Positions 22,110 to 34,599 of a stretch of DNA of 64,000 bases are shown in pieces. The notes beneath the pieces were generated by a model, which was not told the DNA's origin, made no database searches, and was given only the letters and a program-made list of their open reading frames with translations. Source of the stretch: Amphiura filiformis (taxonomy: Eukaryota; Echinodermata; Ophiuroidea; Amphilepidida; Amphiuridae); contig NC_092636.1 of the NCBI RefSeq assembly GCF_039555335.1, positions 59,213,991-59,277,990 on the forward strand, given 5' to 3'. Position 1 is the stretch's first letter, and each line of letters starts with the position of its first letter. Made by a program: the position numbers and the translations under genes.

Positions 22110-22894
22110 CTCTTTGACTCACTGGTCTTGCCAATATTACTTTATGGAAGCGAAATTTGGGGTGTAGAAAATATTAACCAAATTGAGATATTTTATCGAA
22201 ACTTTCTCAGAAGGCTTCTCAAAGTAAATAAGAAAACTGTTAATTGTATGTTATATGGAGAAACCGGTAAATATAAACTGCAAAGCATAATTGATAAAAA
22301 ATGATCAACTTCTGGAGTAGACTTGTAACTGGTAAAAAGAGTAAATATTCTTTAACATTGTATTGTCTTATCAAAACTATACATGAAAAGAATGATAATA
22401 CACATCAATTTGGATGGATTAACAAAATCAAACTCATTCTGAATCAAAATGGTTTTGGATACATTTGGTTGAATCAAGGTAATCATAATTCAACTTGGCT
22501 TAAAGGTGCTCTTGATCAGCGTATCAGTGATATTGATGAACAAAATTGGCTCAATGATGTAAATAGTAACAGAATCTGCCTCAATTACAGAATATTCAAA
22601 GAAAACAAATCATTTGAATATTACCTTGTTAACTTAGATTATAGTAATAGATTAGCATTGTGTAAGTTTAGATGTAGTAATATTAGAATACCTGTAAATC
22701 TAAAAAGATTTAACAATGAAGTTAACGACATTTGTAACCTTTGCTCAAAAGACTTAGTGGGTGATGAAATGCATTATCTCTTTACCTGTAGTTTCTTTAA
22801 AAGTGATAGAGAAAAGTATATCAGTAAACAATACTACAAAAAACCCAAATACTCTGAAAATGCACAAACTTTTAAATTCTACAAACAATACTGA
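22110..22894 (+). pseudogene. Non-LTR retrotransposon ORF2, C-terminal part (frameshifted)
   Basis: The first frame gives LVLPILLYGSEIWG, the conserved segment after the RT thumb in CR1/L2/Jockey-type ORF2 proteins, and runs to IIDKK at about 22300. There a single-base change in an A-run shifts it into the 197-codon frame 22301-22894. That part ends with CNLCSKDLVGDEMHYLFTC, a CCHC-like C-terminal knuckle. The catalytic RT core is missing, so this is a 5'-truncated, broken copy. The sequence is very AT-rich. A weak trace of a second LINE C-terminus (GGTPLNNLPIEI) lies at about 21843-21880. Confidence 0.8.
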
Positions 22895-24145
22895 GCTCAA
22901 AAATTTATGCAAATTCATCAAAATTATCATTAAAAAATTTTCATGATTCAACTCACTTATCTTTCATCCTTTTGTGAATATTGTTGTATGGTTTAAAAAT
23001 TGGTATTATTACTTGTGTGCTTAAATATTTTATTTTATCTTCACCCTGTACATAAAATTTTATTTATATTTGTTCAGAAATTTATTTATTTTCTTTTATA
23101 GCAAACAACCTTAATTAGTATTAGTTTTTAACAAGTAAAATCTGTATTATATAATACATTGTAGCTCTAAGAAATTACATGTACATGCAGCTCCAGGTAG
23201 TAAATTTAACTAAAATGACATAGTCTCCATAAAAGCTTCCACGGAATATAGAACAAAAATGGCAAAGACGCCATGGAAACTACTACAGAAATAGCTAAGT
23301 CGCCACGAGAGTGATCACGTGTATGAGGGCGGTATAACAAGTCCATTTTATTTTACGCCGTGGTGACTTTGTCATTTTTGTAAAAGTAGACACGGTAGTC
23401 TATTGACCCAGTCGCTTAAAACGTATTAAAATCGTATTAATGCTGATTGCTCATTATAGTCTTCAACATTCAAAAAAAATAATGTGTTATTAAAAAATTG
23501 TCTGAAGCAGGGCCGTAGATAAGCCGGGCCTGAAGATAAATAGTAACACATAATTGACAAAAATTGTTAAGTTAATTCATGTATAAACTGAAGGGACTTG
23601 TGTTAATATTGGCAACATTTTTCAACTTGAAAGGGATATAGGCCTACTCTTATTTGAGTAGATATGAAGCGAACAATATATATTATATTTACAATCGAAT
23701 TTTATCCTCCTGTCGTTTACATTGCACACAATATAAATGATAGGCCTATACTTAATTATAATTATCCTCATGCTTTGTCTTCGTGACGAATCGGTTAGTG
23801 CTATAATACGCCTAATATTATAGGCCTACCTAAGATGCGTGATATATAGCATGACAAGACTATATAAAAAAAAAAAAGTATAAACCGACTCAGTATAAAG
23901 TAGTATGACCTATATAATATTGAAATAGGCTTAAGGAATTGGAGCTAATTGGAACGTTTGTATGGTGTTTTTGTGGGGCCATCAGACACACCAAATTGCA
24001 TTCTGCATACGAAGAATATCCTTATGATCAAATCATTTAGATTTTTTGGGTGGGTGTAGTTCTGTCCTGGCAAGAAGAAGTTTATGTTCGTTAAGTCGTA
24101 GTTCTGTACTGGCAAGAAGAAGTTTATGTTCACTAAGTCATCTGA
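22895..24145. other. AT-rich region after the LINE fragment
   Basis: The first 200 bp may be the LINE 3' UTR. At about 23260-23400 there is a dispersed repeat containing CGTGGTGACTTTGTCATTTT, preceded by its inverted form. The rest holds no gene. Confidence 0.4.
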
Positions 24146-24165
24146 CCCCGGGCCACCTCCGGTGG

Positions 24166-24450
24166 TCATCTCAGGTCAAATTACTAAAAGTGTCGTGTGG
24201 ATATGAAACTTGGTAGGTACAGTCAACATTTAAAGCCCATTTTTTGGAAGGTCACCCAGGGGTCATCTGAGGTCAAATTAATAAAAACTGTTGTATGGGC
24301 ATGGAACTTGGTGGGTAGGCCCTATAGGCTACAGTCAACATTTAGAGCCACATTTCTGGAAGGTCATTTTGGGGTCACCAGGGGTCTCTGAGGTTAAATT
24401 AGTAAAAACTGTCATATTGGGCATGAAACTTAGTGGGTACAGTCAACATC
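24166..24450. repeat. Tandem repeat, 3 units of ~96-121 bp
   Basis: TCATCTGAGGTCAAATTA with AAAACTGT, ATGAAACTTGGTGGGTACAG and AGTCAACATTTA recurs from about 24166, 24262 and 24383. The units are imperfect and non-coding. Confidence 0.7.
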
Positions 24451-24699
24451 AGCCAGGTAATCGCGCCCGGCTGAGAACGCCAAATATGGCTATTAAACCG
24501 CTTTGTAGGCCTAATGATTAATATTATCATACCGCATGCAGTTGATAGCACCGTATTATCGTGACTGTATGCCTAGTGTCTAGCAGATCGCTTGTTTACA
24601 AAGTTGTACTCAAAGTACTGTCATGAATATGCTAAAAGAGCCCATGCACAAAACTATGACTCCTAGATTTCTGATGGTATAATATTATAGTTTTGTGGA

Positions 24700-25170
24700 G
24701 CAAGACGGGTGGGGATGATGCCAGTGATTGCGAAGTGCCCCTTTAAGATTGGCTATTAACTTGACACCAAAAGACCTATAAATATAGTGAACTTAGACTA
24801 GAGTGGTAGGCCTATACCGCAATTGAACACTTAAAATGCATGCTGTGACGTGAACACTGCTGGGTCTAGGGCCTATACACTCGCATATTATAGCCTAATT
24901 TTCTATATTAAAAAGCATGATAGTACATACCATGTCATACATAATTAAAACTGGCTATATACCATCTTATGGCCTTGGAGCAAGATGATGATGGGGGATG
25001 ATGATGTTGATTATACGAAGTGCCCCTTAAGATTAGCGATCAACTTGGCACCAAAAGACCTATAAATTATATACGAACCTGAAGAGGTACCGCAATTGAA
25101 CTGCATGCTGTAGATACTGGGACTATAAGGGCATAATTATACACACTCGTATATATTATAATTTTCTATT
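24700..25170. repeat. Local duplication, two diverged copies
   Basis: Copy at about 24700-24905 and copy at about 24975-25170 share GAGCAAGA, CGAAGTGCCCCTT, ACCAAAAGACCTATAAAT, ACCGCAATTGAAC and TGCATGCTGT in order. Unit offset is about 275 bp. Non-coding. Confidence 0.65.
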
Positions 25171-25489
25171 ATATGGAACACAGCATGATACATAATTAAT
25201 ACCATCTCTACTGAGATAGCACATGTAAGATTGTGTAGCTTGCTATCTACAGTAGATAGCACCGATGAGGGTTTCTGGTGGTACGGTATACAATGGTCTC
25301 AACTTTTTGGAGTAAGCATGTAAAGCGTATATTCACACTAACAACAAAAACCCACACACCCCACACATGTATAGGGCCTACCTGCAGACCCCACGTTCAT
25401 CAACTATATCTTCAATGTATAGGGCCTAATTTATAGCTTTTGATTTTGAGCGCAGAATTCAGAAAAATAGAGTTTGAGCTCACTTTACA

Positions 25490-25605
25490 TTATTTTACAC
25501 CCATGGCGACTTTGTCATTTGGGTAAAAGTAGACATGGTGACTTCCCTATTTTTGTAAAAGTAGCCACGGTAGTCTATCAATCCAGTCGCTTTGAAACGC
25601 TTGTT
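25490..25605. repeat. Dispersed repeat with GGCGACTTTGTCATT
   Basis: Shares GACTTTGTCATTT, GTAAAAGTAGACA and CGGTAGTCTAT with 23340-23410 and, more loosely, with the repeated units at 30685-30860. Confidence 0.55.
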
Positions 25606-25840
25606 GAAAATCGTAATGCTGGTTGCACTATTCGAATCTACTGTTTTGTGCGACGATAATTATACATTATATTTTATCATTGCTGTTTATAATGTTGTTA
25701 GTGTTTGGTGGTGGTGGTTTGTGTGTGTGTGGGGGGGGTTTGGGTTTTTGGGGTGGTGGTGTGGTGATAGTCTATCATTCATATATAAGTTCATTCATTC
25801 ATTCATCCATCCGCTCGTTCAACAATACATTCATTCATAT

Positions 25841-26688
25841 AGGGGAGAGTGGGGTAAGTTGAGCCAGGGGGTAAGTTGAGCCACCCCCTCTAGAAAGAAA
25901 ATTAAAAACTTATCTTACTTTGCAGTTCCACTTATTTGTATATGACATAACAGAGGCTTCTCCAGTGTAATATGGAATCACTTGCACATAGGGTAAGAAA
26001 GCTGCATTTAAAGTTCATTTTTCGCACTTTTGTTGAACTTTTGGCAAAAACCAATTTTTTTCATGTTTCACCCAGAAAGAAAAAGGCTAAAATGATAGCA
26101 TTCTGGGTATTGAGGATGTGATATATGAACACTATTTTAGAAAACTATTTACAACTGTAACAAGTTTTAGTCAGGTGGGAGGGTTGGTTGTTGACAAAAA
26201 GGGTCACATGGGGTAAGTTGAGCCACAGGCCATGGGGCAAGTTGAGCATAGGAAAAACCTGCAGAAATTTCCCCGATTTTTTTATTCAAAGTAAAATCTT
26301 GTCAGAAATTACTTGTATGCGATATTTAGATCAAACTACTTCTATATCAAACTATTTTTCGAAATAAAGGCCTGAAAACAACAATTTAAAAAAAGGCAAA
26401 ATTTAATTTCACAGCTATGGCATATACTGTGCATTTCTATGGTGGCTCAACTTACCCCCGCGACTGACTCAACTTACCCCACCGTTGGGGTAAGTTGAGC
26501 CAATTGCAAATGATTTTTGGCGTCTCACTGTGAGAAAGTGCAAAATATGGATTACAATTTTGTGGTATCATAACCAAGTAAAGATACATATGTTTCATTT
26601 GTAACACTGCATTTGGGTCCTGCTTTATTTATTTGAGCGTAGTGAAAGTAAATGTAAAAAGTGGCTCAACTTACCCCACTCTCCCCTA
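25841..26688. mobile_element. MITE built on GGGGTAAGTTGAGCCA, inside an (ATTC)n tract
   Basis: TIR AGGGGAGAGTGGGGTAAGTT (25841) and its complement ending at 26688, about 28 bp. The sequence GGGGTAAGTTGAGCCA recurs internally in both orientations (about 25869, 26212, 26234 variant, 26442, 26466, 26487). The outer flanks are CATTCATTCATT on both sides, so it landed in an ATTC microsatellite. No ORF. Confidence 0.8.
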
Positions 26689-26786
26689 TTCGTCTCAGAT
26701 TCATTCATTCAACAATTCATTCATTCACTCCTTCATTCATTAAAGATACACATCTTATAGGCCCTAATCTTTATAAGATTGTAAAT

Positions 26787-26988
26787 CATTATTTTATCAA
26801 TTCAATCTAATACTGCCATACTGGAACTATAAAATTTGCAACTCACTTTGGTCGTGTTGCGTCCGAAAACTTCGGATTTCATCAGGCATCTGATCGGAAG
26901 CAACGTAGCAAAGCGAGTTGCAAATTTTAGTTCCAGTATTATTACTATATAGGCCTAGGCCTAGATTGAATATAATTATAAAATAATG
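26787..26988. repeat. 200-bp palindrome
   Basis: Outer arms CATTATTTTATCAATTCAAT / complement, inner arms ACTGGAACTATAAAATTTGC / complement, with a central part around CGTCCGAAAACTTCGG. TAGGCCTAGGCCTA interrupts the right arm. Likely a snap-back MITE. Confidence 0.65.
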
Positions 26989-27059
26989 TTTTGAACTGCT
27001 AGATGAATAATCTACACCAAGATATTGTAAATCATTATTTTCTATTAATGTATGCAGTG

Positions 27060-27555
27060 CATATTTTAATAATTAGATGTCGTAAAATCCTATCCTATAT
27101 TTTGCATATTATCATATCATATAGGCCTAATTATCTTCATCGAATTATATCCCCCAACTGTTCCCATTGTTTGCGTGTACAATAGGGCAATAGGATATTT
27201 GCATATGAGCCGATCACATTGGTCAAGTTGATCATACTTCCTGGATTCCGACCACTTCAAATAATTATCCTCTATTATTTAGTCATAAGTTTTTATTTCA
27301 GTAGATATGAACCAAACAATATTATTGAATATTATTGATAATAGAATTATACCCCCGCTATTGTTGCTATTGTTTATGCATATAGCATGTATAGTGCGGC
27401 ATTTGCATATGAGCTGATTACCTTGGTCAAGTTGATCAAATTTCCTGGTTTCCGACCACTTCAAATCATGATAGTTAAAAGCTCTTATATCAGTAGATAT
27501 GAACCAAACAATATACTAGTATATTATTGATAATCGAATTATATCCTCCTATTGT
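27060..27555. repeat. Tandem repeat, ~230-bp unit, 2+ copies
   Basis: GATATTTGCATATGAGC..., GGTCAAGTTGATCA, TTCCGACCACTTCAAAT, AGTAGATATGAACCAAACAA and ATCGAATTATATCC recur in order. A related piece is at 23655-23715. No coding. Confidence 0.65.
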
Positions 27556-27720
27556 TTATTTATTTATTTATTTATTAACCATATTTAAGCAGGGTAACCT
27601 ACTCAACAAATATTACAATGTTGATTTTCAGTAGGGCCCTGAGACAAACATATAAAAGCATTAAATACACGTAGAATATACATTATTAAAAACCATAAGA
27701 AATTGAGCTTACATAAACAT
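27549..27720 (-). mobile_element. 3' end of a non-LTR retrotransposon (minus strand)
   Basis: On the minus strand the sequence runs CAGGGCCCTACTGAAAATC, GTAGGTTACCCTGCTTAAAT, GGTTAATAAATAAATAAATA, that is, a LINE-like 3' UTR with an (AATA)n tail at 27555-27578. Only the end is present. Confidence 0.55.
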
Positions 27721-27771
27721 TACACAGCATTAAAATACCTTATATAAATATTATACAGCATGAAAACCAAA

Positions 27772-27860
27772 GTATAATATAATATAATATAATATAATAT
27801 AATATAATATAATATAATATAATATAATATAATATAATATAATATGATATAATATATAAT
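27772..27860. repeat. (TATAA)n microsatellite
   Basis: About 15 perfect TATAA pentamers followed by degenerate units. It produces a false Tyr/Ile frame on the minus strand. Confidence 0.95.
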
Positions 27861-28114
27861 AATACAAATTATGACATGAAAATGTAATACAAAGTGAGAT
27901 GTGGACATTACTAAATCATTAGAAAAAAACATTAATGAACCTAACATGACTTGATAATGGAATATACAACCTCAATATGTCGGCATATCATGATATATGA
28001 AACTGTTACGTTAAGTAGGCCAATAAAATCCCGTTTATAATAGTGAAATAATTATACGCATAATCAATGTTTAGGCTATGCAAGGCCTATATAGTACGGT
28101 ATGTAAGCCGCAAT

Positions 28115-28275
28115 ATATTTTGGGCAAATATTTGTGCAAAATACGACACTTTAAAATAGTATTTTGTTTAGAATGTTTGCATCAAGTTTTCAAAAATGTT
28201 TTAAGTGTTATTTAAACGATTTTATACCCTTTATAAAACCGGACATTTTAACGTTTTTTGTAAAAGTGTGTTTGT
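28115..28275. mobile_element. Partial copy of the CAGCAAACAC-type MITE
   Basis: Shares TTTTGGGCAAATATTTG, TTGTTTAGAATG, AAGTTTTCAAAAATGTTTT, TATACCCTTTATAAA and a degraded end GTGTTTGTTGGG with 47155-47345. The left end is missing. Confidence 0.6.
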
Positions 28276-29460
28276 TGGGTAGTGTACTATAGGCTCAAAT
28301 AATAATGGGTCAAAATGAACATTGGAGTCGCCAAATCCCGGTGCGTCTCTGTCTCACGCCAAGCAATTCCAAAAAGTTGACAGCCCTGTTATGAGGCCCA
28401 AAAGTTTCCATAATTCCAGGGTTCAGACCAACCTTAAAAGGATGCACAAATGATTGAGGTTTGGTGTGAATTTACTTTAACAGCAAGTAACAGGATTTGA
28501 TCAACTTTGAAATTCCACCCCTGTATAAGCAGCCATTTTGGATTTATGCAAATTAGGTACTGTTCCACTACTTGGATTTTCGGGGACTTCTTTAATAATA
28601 ATGTTTTTTGAAATGAATGGTGATTAAATGGATTCTGTTGCAATTTGTGATGGGTTAACCCCTTACTCATCTTAATTTGATTGGCCTACTAGACCGTGTT
28701 CCAACCAGCAAGTTTGCGTTAAAGTTGACAACCAGCTTATTTTTTTTTTAAATTGGGTATACTGAATTTGATTCAATTGTCTGCCAGGCAGAATTTTGAG
28801 ACTGTCACCCTCAAAAAGACCCAATAGGATAGTATATAGGGGGGCAAATTTGATACCAAGAACACTTTCCAAGATGTCAAATTATTCATCCATCCCAAGG
28901 ATCCCAGAAATGTTTGTGCGCATACAATCTACAGTTAAGAAGTTATGGGACACAAAAGGTCCAAGTTCGAATTGCTTGTTGTGAATGGGTCCAAAATTGC
29001 TCCAACTTTAGTAAAAATCAAGACAAATTGTTCATCTAGCTTAGAGGCTTCAGAAAATGAAAAGTTTGCACTATCTACCATGTCTAGTTAGTATGTTACA
29101 CGGCAAAGAGTTAAATAATGTTGGATTCAATAGGATTAGATATTTATTTATCATCTCTCTTCTGAACTTTACATAGTAACTATTCTTTCCCTGAATCACT
29201 TGAACTTGAGGAACAGTTTTCCCCCACTTAACAAAAAACGGAGCAACTTTCATTTTTCAACCGGCCTGTACAACATGCAAATTGAATTGATCTTAGACAT
29301 GCTGAGCTTCATAACTTAGTAACTATTATTATGTTCTATGTGCACAGATGTTACTTACATTTTTGTGATCTTTAGGCCCAGACGAAGATTTTGATATGTT
29401 GTTAGTGAATTTGGAGCATGTTTTAAATGTTGTATTAAATTTTGTGCTATCGCATATTTT
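28276..29460. other. Non-coding stretch
   Basis: About 1.2 kb with no gene or clear repeat; only short chance frames. Confidence 0.35.
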
Positions 29461-29477
29461 CTTTGGACTGAAATGCT

Positions 29478-29545
29478 TAAGGGGGTACTACACCCCTGGC
29501 CAATTTTGTGCCTATTTTTGCATTTTTCTCAAAAATTATAGCGCA
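29478..29545. repeat. End of the GGGGGTACTACACCCCTG family (second copy)
   Basis: Same start and order as 10097-10205 (GTGCCTATTTTTGCA, CTCAAAAATTATAGCGCATT). Truncated. Confidence 0.6.
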
Positions 29546-29696
29546 TTTATATCGCGTTGTTAGTGATGGCAGTGTGAAGATAAAAGTCTTAAGTTAGAAA
29601 ACCTTCTCACATAGACCAATACGTATGAGCTTTGAGTTACACCACCCTCAGGATTGGAATTACTAAGTAGATAAATGCACTGTGTAGAACACAGGA

Positions 29697-30245
29697 TTGT
29701 AAAGTAAACTTTATAAAGCTAATGATTATGATATGTACTTTTAAGTGTATGTAGCTGGGATGAAAAGCAGACAATCAATTGAAAATTATGACATCACATA
29801 TTGAAGATATACCGTATGGATTTTTTTTTCCAAAACACACAAAAAAATTAGGTCTTTTCGGGAAAAAAATGTATATTTGAAAGTTCACAATTTTCAATTG
29901 ATCGGCTTGGTCGGCTTTTCATCCCAGCTACATACACTTGAAGTACATATCATTAGATTTAATATAAAGTTTACTTCAAGGCAGACTTGTAGTACCCGTA
30001 CTCGGGTCCCAATTTCCAATGTCCCCGGACCCGTACTCATGCCAGATTTTTTGAACACCCTATATGTGAATTAGATATTTATATGTATAAAAGTAATGCC
30101 AGTTTTAGCCAAAGGAAATTTTACATTAAGTGCTCTGGTATGAACGTTTTGACAATATTTTTGTGTGACATGAGAGAACATCAGACATATCAAATTGAAT
30201 TCTTCTGATATCAAATAATATTGATTTTCTAATTTCTTATTTTAT
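29697..30245. mobile_element. Degraded copy of the palindromic TTAA element
   Basis: 29697-29976 is an inverted repeat (AAGTAAACTTTATAAAG, GTGTATGTAGCTGGGATGAA, AATCAATTGAAAATT against their complements) matching the core of 54229-54888. 30136-30245 matches that element's outer arm (GGTATGAACGTTTTGACA, GATATCAAATAAT). Between them lies unrelated sequence containing ACCCGTACTCGGGT. Confidence 0.65.
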
Positions 30246-30684
30246 TAAGTAGGCCTACTTTGAACATCAAACAAAAACAATCTTATAATAAATCATGCAA
30301 TTTATTTTTATACCGTACATGTTACAGTCTTCGAGTTTTCCCTTTTTATGCCTTAAAAAGTTGTTTAAACCCCACGGAATTGCATGACACACATATTCCA
30401 CTGCATAAATTAAAAGCTTGTTAAATCCTTAATTGCTTAAGTTTAAAATTAAGATTAACACTATGAAAATGCAGTTGTACTAAGTTAGATGCACCAAAGT
30501 GCAGAAATTCTTTATGCACACCAACTTCCCATTGGAATTACACAGAGCTCCTCCACTTCCTCCACCACCCGACTAATTAACTTGATTAAGCTTGCTTGTG
30601 ACCCGGCTTGTGACAACAGTCAAAGGTCAGCTCATCCAGCACCCCCGTTTCCTGTTTCATTGTTATGCAAATAGCGATCGATCA

Positions 30685-30860
30685 GCGTGGTGACTTTGCC
30701 TGTTTGGTAATAGTTTCCGTGGACATTTCAAAAGACACCATAGCGTCCTTCACGATCGATATCCGTGGTGACTTTGTGCTTCTTGATTTTTCTTCCGTGG
30801 AGACTTTGTCGGTTTGGTAAAAGTTTCCATGGAAAGTACCGTGGTGACTTCCTACTTTTT
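30685..30860. repeat. Three imperfect units with GTGGTGACTTTG
   Basis: CGTGGTGACTTTG, GTTTGGTAA(T/A)AGTTTCC and CCATGG-like pieces repeat about every 60-75 bp. Related to 23340-23410 and 25490-25605. No coding. Confidence 0.5.
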
Positions 30861-30944
30861 GCTCTCATTCCTAGCTCGTACATGTATGTATCTTTTTTGA
30901 CTGCATTGGCGCCATTGCGCCCTCTGTTGTCTTTGTAATGTTTA

Positions 30945-31016
30945 TGCATCTACCCCGGAAGGGGTCGACAAGGATTAATAAAAGTTCGTCATTTGACGGA
31001 CACCATACCATACCAT
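30945..31016 (+). mobile_element. Possible non-LTR 3' end with (CATAC)n tail
   Basis: CCCGGAAGGGGTCGACAAGG, ATTAATAAAAG and then a CCATACCATACCATA tail. It looks like a LINE/SINE 3' terminus; nothing upstream is recognisable. Confidence 0.4.
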
Positions 31017-31259
31017 AGTTGATTCCGATTTTGCGTTTGCGAGTTATGCATGATTATGTGTATTACACTGCTCCATAGACAATACGTTGTAATTTCGTTC
31101 TGGTGCACCAGAACGAAATTCAAATTTCACGATATCTTTGCACATAAACATTATGTAGCCAGAGGTTTCCATTGATATAAAAAGCTCAACTTTTTTTGAG
31201 CAAAGTGGGGGGATGAGGCTGTGGATCACGAAATGCCCCTTTAAGTAAAAGAAAGTCAT

Positions 31260-33340
31260 GTTAATTGCAAAATTAAGGGTCTAGTATCTAACAATTGTGT
31301 AAAATTACCCCCCCCCTTCATAAAAACAAGGTTTGGGAGGGTTTAAGGACCCATGTAGATTTATAACCTTTAGAGCTCTTTAGGCCTAAACCAAATAATT
31401 TAAAATCGTTGAAATCTTATTTTTTCACATATCTCGACACTTTGTTCAACTTTGAACCCCTCTGACGGAATTATATAGGGCCTAAAGCACGATTTGCATC
31501 TAATTTCATTTAAAATTATACGCATTAACATCTAAGCTATCGATTTAAATCAAAATTAACATAACTCAAAAACCGGGTCAAAAACCGACTTTGATTTTGG
31601 CTGAATTGATCAAAAAGCCGATTTTAGGCCCGCTTAAAAAAGCGCATTTGTTGTATTTTTTAATGTTTGGAAAGAATAGACAGTTTGAAGAAAAAGTGTC
31701 AAATATTTTCCTTCTGTGTGTCTTAGTTAGGTAATGAGAGAGTTTTCCCGAAAAATGGCAAATGCCGTTTTTGCCCAATTTTAGCCAAAAAGCATATCAA
31801 TCACGCATTAGGCCTATATCCAAAATACATGTACCGTGCCATAGGTCTATCTGGTTTTATTTATAAATACTCAATTTTTTTTTTAATAAAAGAAAGTCAC
31901 GTTACCAATTGATTGCAAGGGTCCAGTATCTAACAATTGTGTAACAATTACCTCCCCTCCCCCCCCCAAAAAAAATCATTATCAAACATAATTTTATTAT
32001 ACTTTTCATTATTGTGTGCATTCTGAAGAAGTCATTTACGACTCGTAACATAATGAGTAAATACCCTTTTGAGACATTTACATACTTCTCCTTCATTAAA
32101 TAAGCTCACATAATTATATATAACTTAAACTAAGCGAGGATAATCCTGTTACCTTTGTTAGATTTAATCAACAACTGTGATGCAGACATGGACACACGTA
32201 CGTATGTATGAATTGAATAATGTTAGCTAATGTTTGTCATATTTACAACGTAACATCAATATTTTGATATATAAATCAAATATTACGATGGAGTTACTAT
32301 GCAGTCATCATAATTTATTAGTGACACATCTGGGAAATCTAATTTTGTTGTGTGTTTTACCCAACGCACTGAAGGGTCTATTGTTCTATTGTTTCCGATT
32401 TGAGCGCTGACATATTGGAAAATGTTGCCAATCAATATTCATGAAGTCGTGCGATCAACACCTACAGCTGTTCAATTGGGCGACTTTATTGTCAGGTGCT
32501 TTTATTAATACATTGGGCGTATCGAGCTGCATCGGTTGATCCGCAATTATATTTAATATAGTAGGCCTATTATAGGCCTACAAGTATGATTTGCTTTGCT
32601 TTATTGATTGATTCATAAATAGTATGGCTATATGCTTCAGCAAATATATCACATTTGAGGTCCAGGGTAGACTCCTATATACGCGATGCTCATGTAAAAT
32701 ACTATGGTAGGCCTATACATAATAAAACACGATGTGGACCGCGGCTAATGTCTTTAAAAATACTACAGTAGGAGTGATATCATAATTACTTCAAATCCTT
32801 ATATGTAGACCTATATTGGCAAACAATGTAGACAACTTACTTGTGTAGATTCTTATATCCGCCATACAGAGCGCACACTTTGCCTATGCTGCTGAACTGT
32901 CCGTAGCGAAATGGTAGAGCAAAGCGTGTTCACTGAGTATAATCAAATGAGCGCCCAAACCAATTTGGGCGCTGCAATAGGTTTTTATTGTAGGCGAACC
33001 TCTGTTTTGTGTGCATGCGACAACTCACGCACACCCTTGGGATGGACTAGTACAAAAGGTACCTCTCGTACGTATAGGCGCTTTTACGTGACTTTCGTTT
33101 CATCACTTATTGACAGTAGCCTGCCTATTATAGCGATAATACGCTGGTCAGGTCAGTTACCGATTTAATGGCGGAAGCCCTTTATCTCGAACAAAAGGTA
33201 CCTCTCGATGAATAGCGTGTCGGGAACTCCAATTGGCACAAAGGAACAATAAGCGTTACATAATCTATTTCTTCTCCTTCCTATATAAACTCCTTGGTTT
33301 TACCTGCTAGTGATGTATTCACAGCTGCATGCTAATGAGA
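31260..33340. other. Non-coding stretch with weak repeats
   Basis: No gene seen. A D-arm-like string GTAGCGAAATGGTAGAGC at about 32901, without a B-box after it, could be a tRNA-derived relic. A 10-bp-stem hairpin AGCGCCCAAA/TTTGGGCGCT is at about 32951-32974. AAAAGGTACCTCTCG occurs twice (about 33055, 33195). Confidence 0.35.
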
Positions 33341-33613
33341 ATATCGTCAGCCTGCTACGCTAAATTGCCCAAATCATTTTTTGTAATTTTGAGAACAAAG
33401 TACAAAAGTTCAAGCATGCATTTAAACATATTTATTCACCAATCTTTGCACAAGAACAAATGATAATGATACAAATGAAAGGGAATAGTCCTAAATAATC
33501 AGGGTGATTACCGTAACTGATGCATGCTTGAACCACATTTTGTTCTTTGTTAGCTTTTGTTCTCAAAATGAGAAAAAATGACTTAGGCTATTAGCGTAGC
33601 AGGCTGACGATAT
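33341..33613. mobile_element. 270-bp snap-back MITE
   Basis: TIR ATATCGTCAGCCTGCTACGC (33341) with complement ending at 33613. Further inside, AAGCATGCAT is met by ATGCATGCTT and the AGAACAAA runs pair. It abuts the left end of the large foldback. Confidence 0.75.
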
Positions 33614-34599
33614 GTTAAACAAACTCATATTGGCCATAAAAATGAATAAAAACAGTCGGTTCTCAACACGCGATATTCAAAATTCCCGCGCCGAAAATTA
33701 CGTAATGTTTATTTTGTGTTCATTATTATAGTCCGGGAGACTGTGGTCGGCCGTGGGATTTTAATGATTAAAACATCTCACCTATCTAGATACCTTCTAT
33801 AGGACCAAAGAGCAAGAAAAGTTTTGGTGGACAAATCTGAGGTGTGGCAGAAGGCGGCCATCTTGATTTTCAAAATGGCCGCCATTTTTGATATTATTGT
33901 TACTATAACCCGAGTTGTGAATATCCCACGAGGCTAATTTTGGTGGCAATACCCATATTTCCAATACCTAGGAGTCTAATAAACGTAGTGCCAGCGTGCT
34001 AGAGGAACAATAAGACTGGCAGCCATCTTGATTTTCAAAATGGCTGCCATTTTAACATTTTTTACTATAACTTGAGTTAATCCTACGAGTCTCATTTTAG
34101 CGATAATATCCACATTGTCAATACTAACAAGATCAAAAAACATCGTGCCAGATTGCTAGGGGTACAATGAGATAAAGAGGCACCTGGAATTTCAAAATGG
34201 CGGCCATTTAGGGTCTATTTTCATTTTTCAACAATGATCCTGGCTCTGAATGTTGTATAAAGTTCTTCACCTTTCATGAGAATTGCTTAAATGCTTGTAA
34301 ATTACTACTGAACTGAAAAGGCATGTCTTTCAGTCATTTGTGCAAGTTACTCCGCTTGAACACTTTTTTAATACTGAATTTGTTTTATAAGTAAATCTGT
34401 TAAAACAGTATTATACACATTATAGTTCATTACAACTATCATCTTTAACATCTCATAGGTACACATTTTCTTATTCTCATATTTATCCGATTCAATAGAA
34501 CAGCCATAAAGTTCGGTACGATTCAGTACGTTTCTTCGACACTTGCAGCGATAGTTGTCACGTGGTCATTACTGCATAATTTCCAGAAATCATCCCAGC

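Noticed and set aside
24197-24521. Two overlapping plus-strand ORFs
   Set aside because: They read through the tandem repeat at 24166-24450 in different frames and repeat the same words.
27720-27947. Tyr/Ile-rich ORF
   Set aside because: Translation of the (TATAA)n microsatellite.
32889-32960. tRNA gene (GTAGCGAAATGGTAGAGC)
   Set aside because: Only a D-arm-like piece is present; no B-box or acceptor pairing follows.
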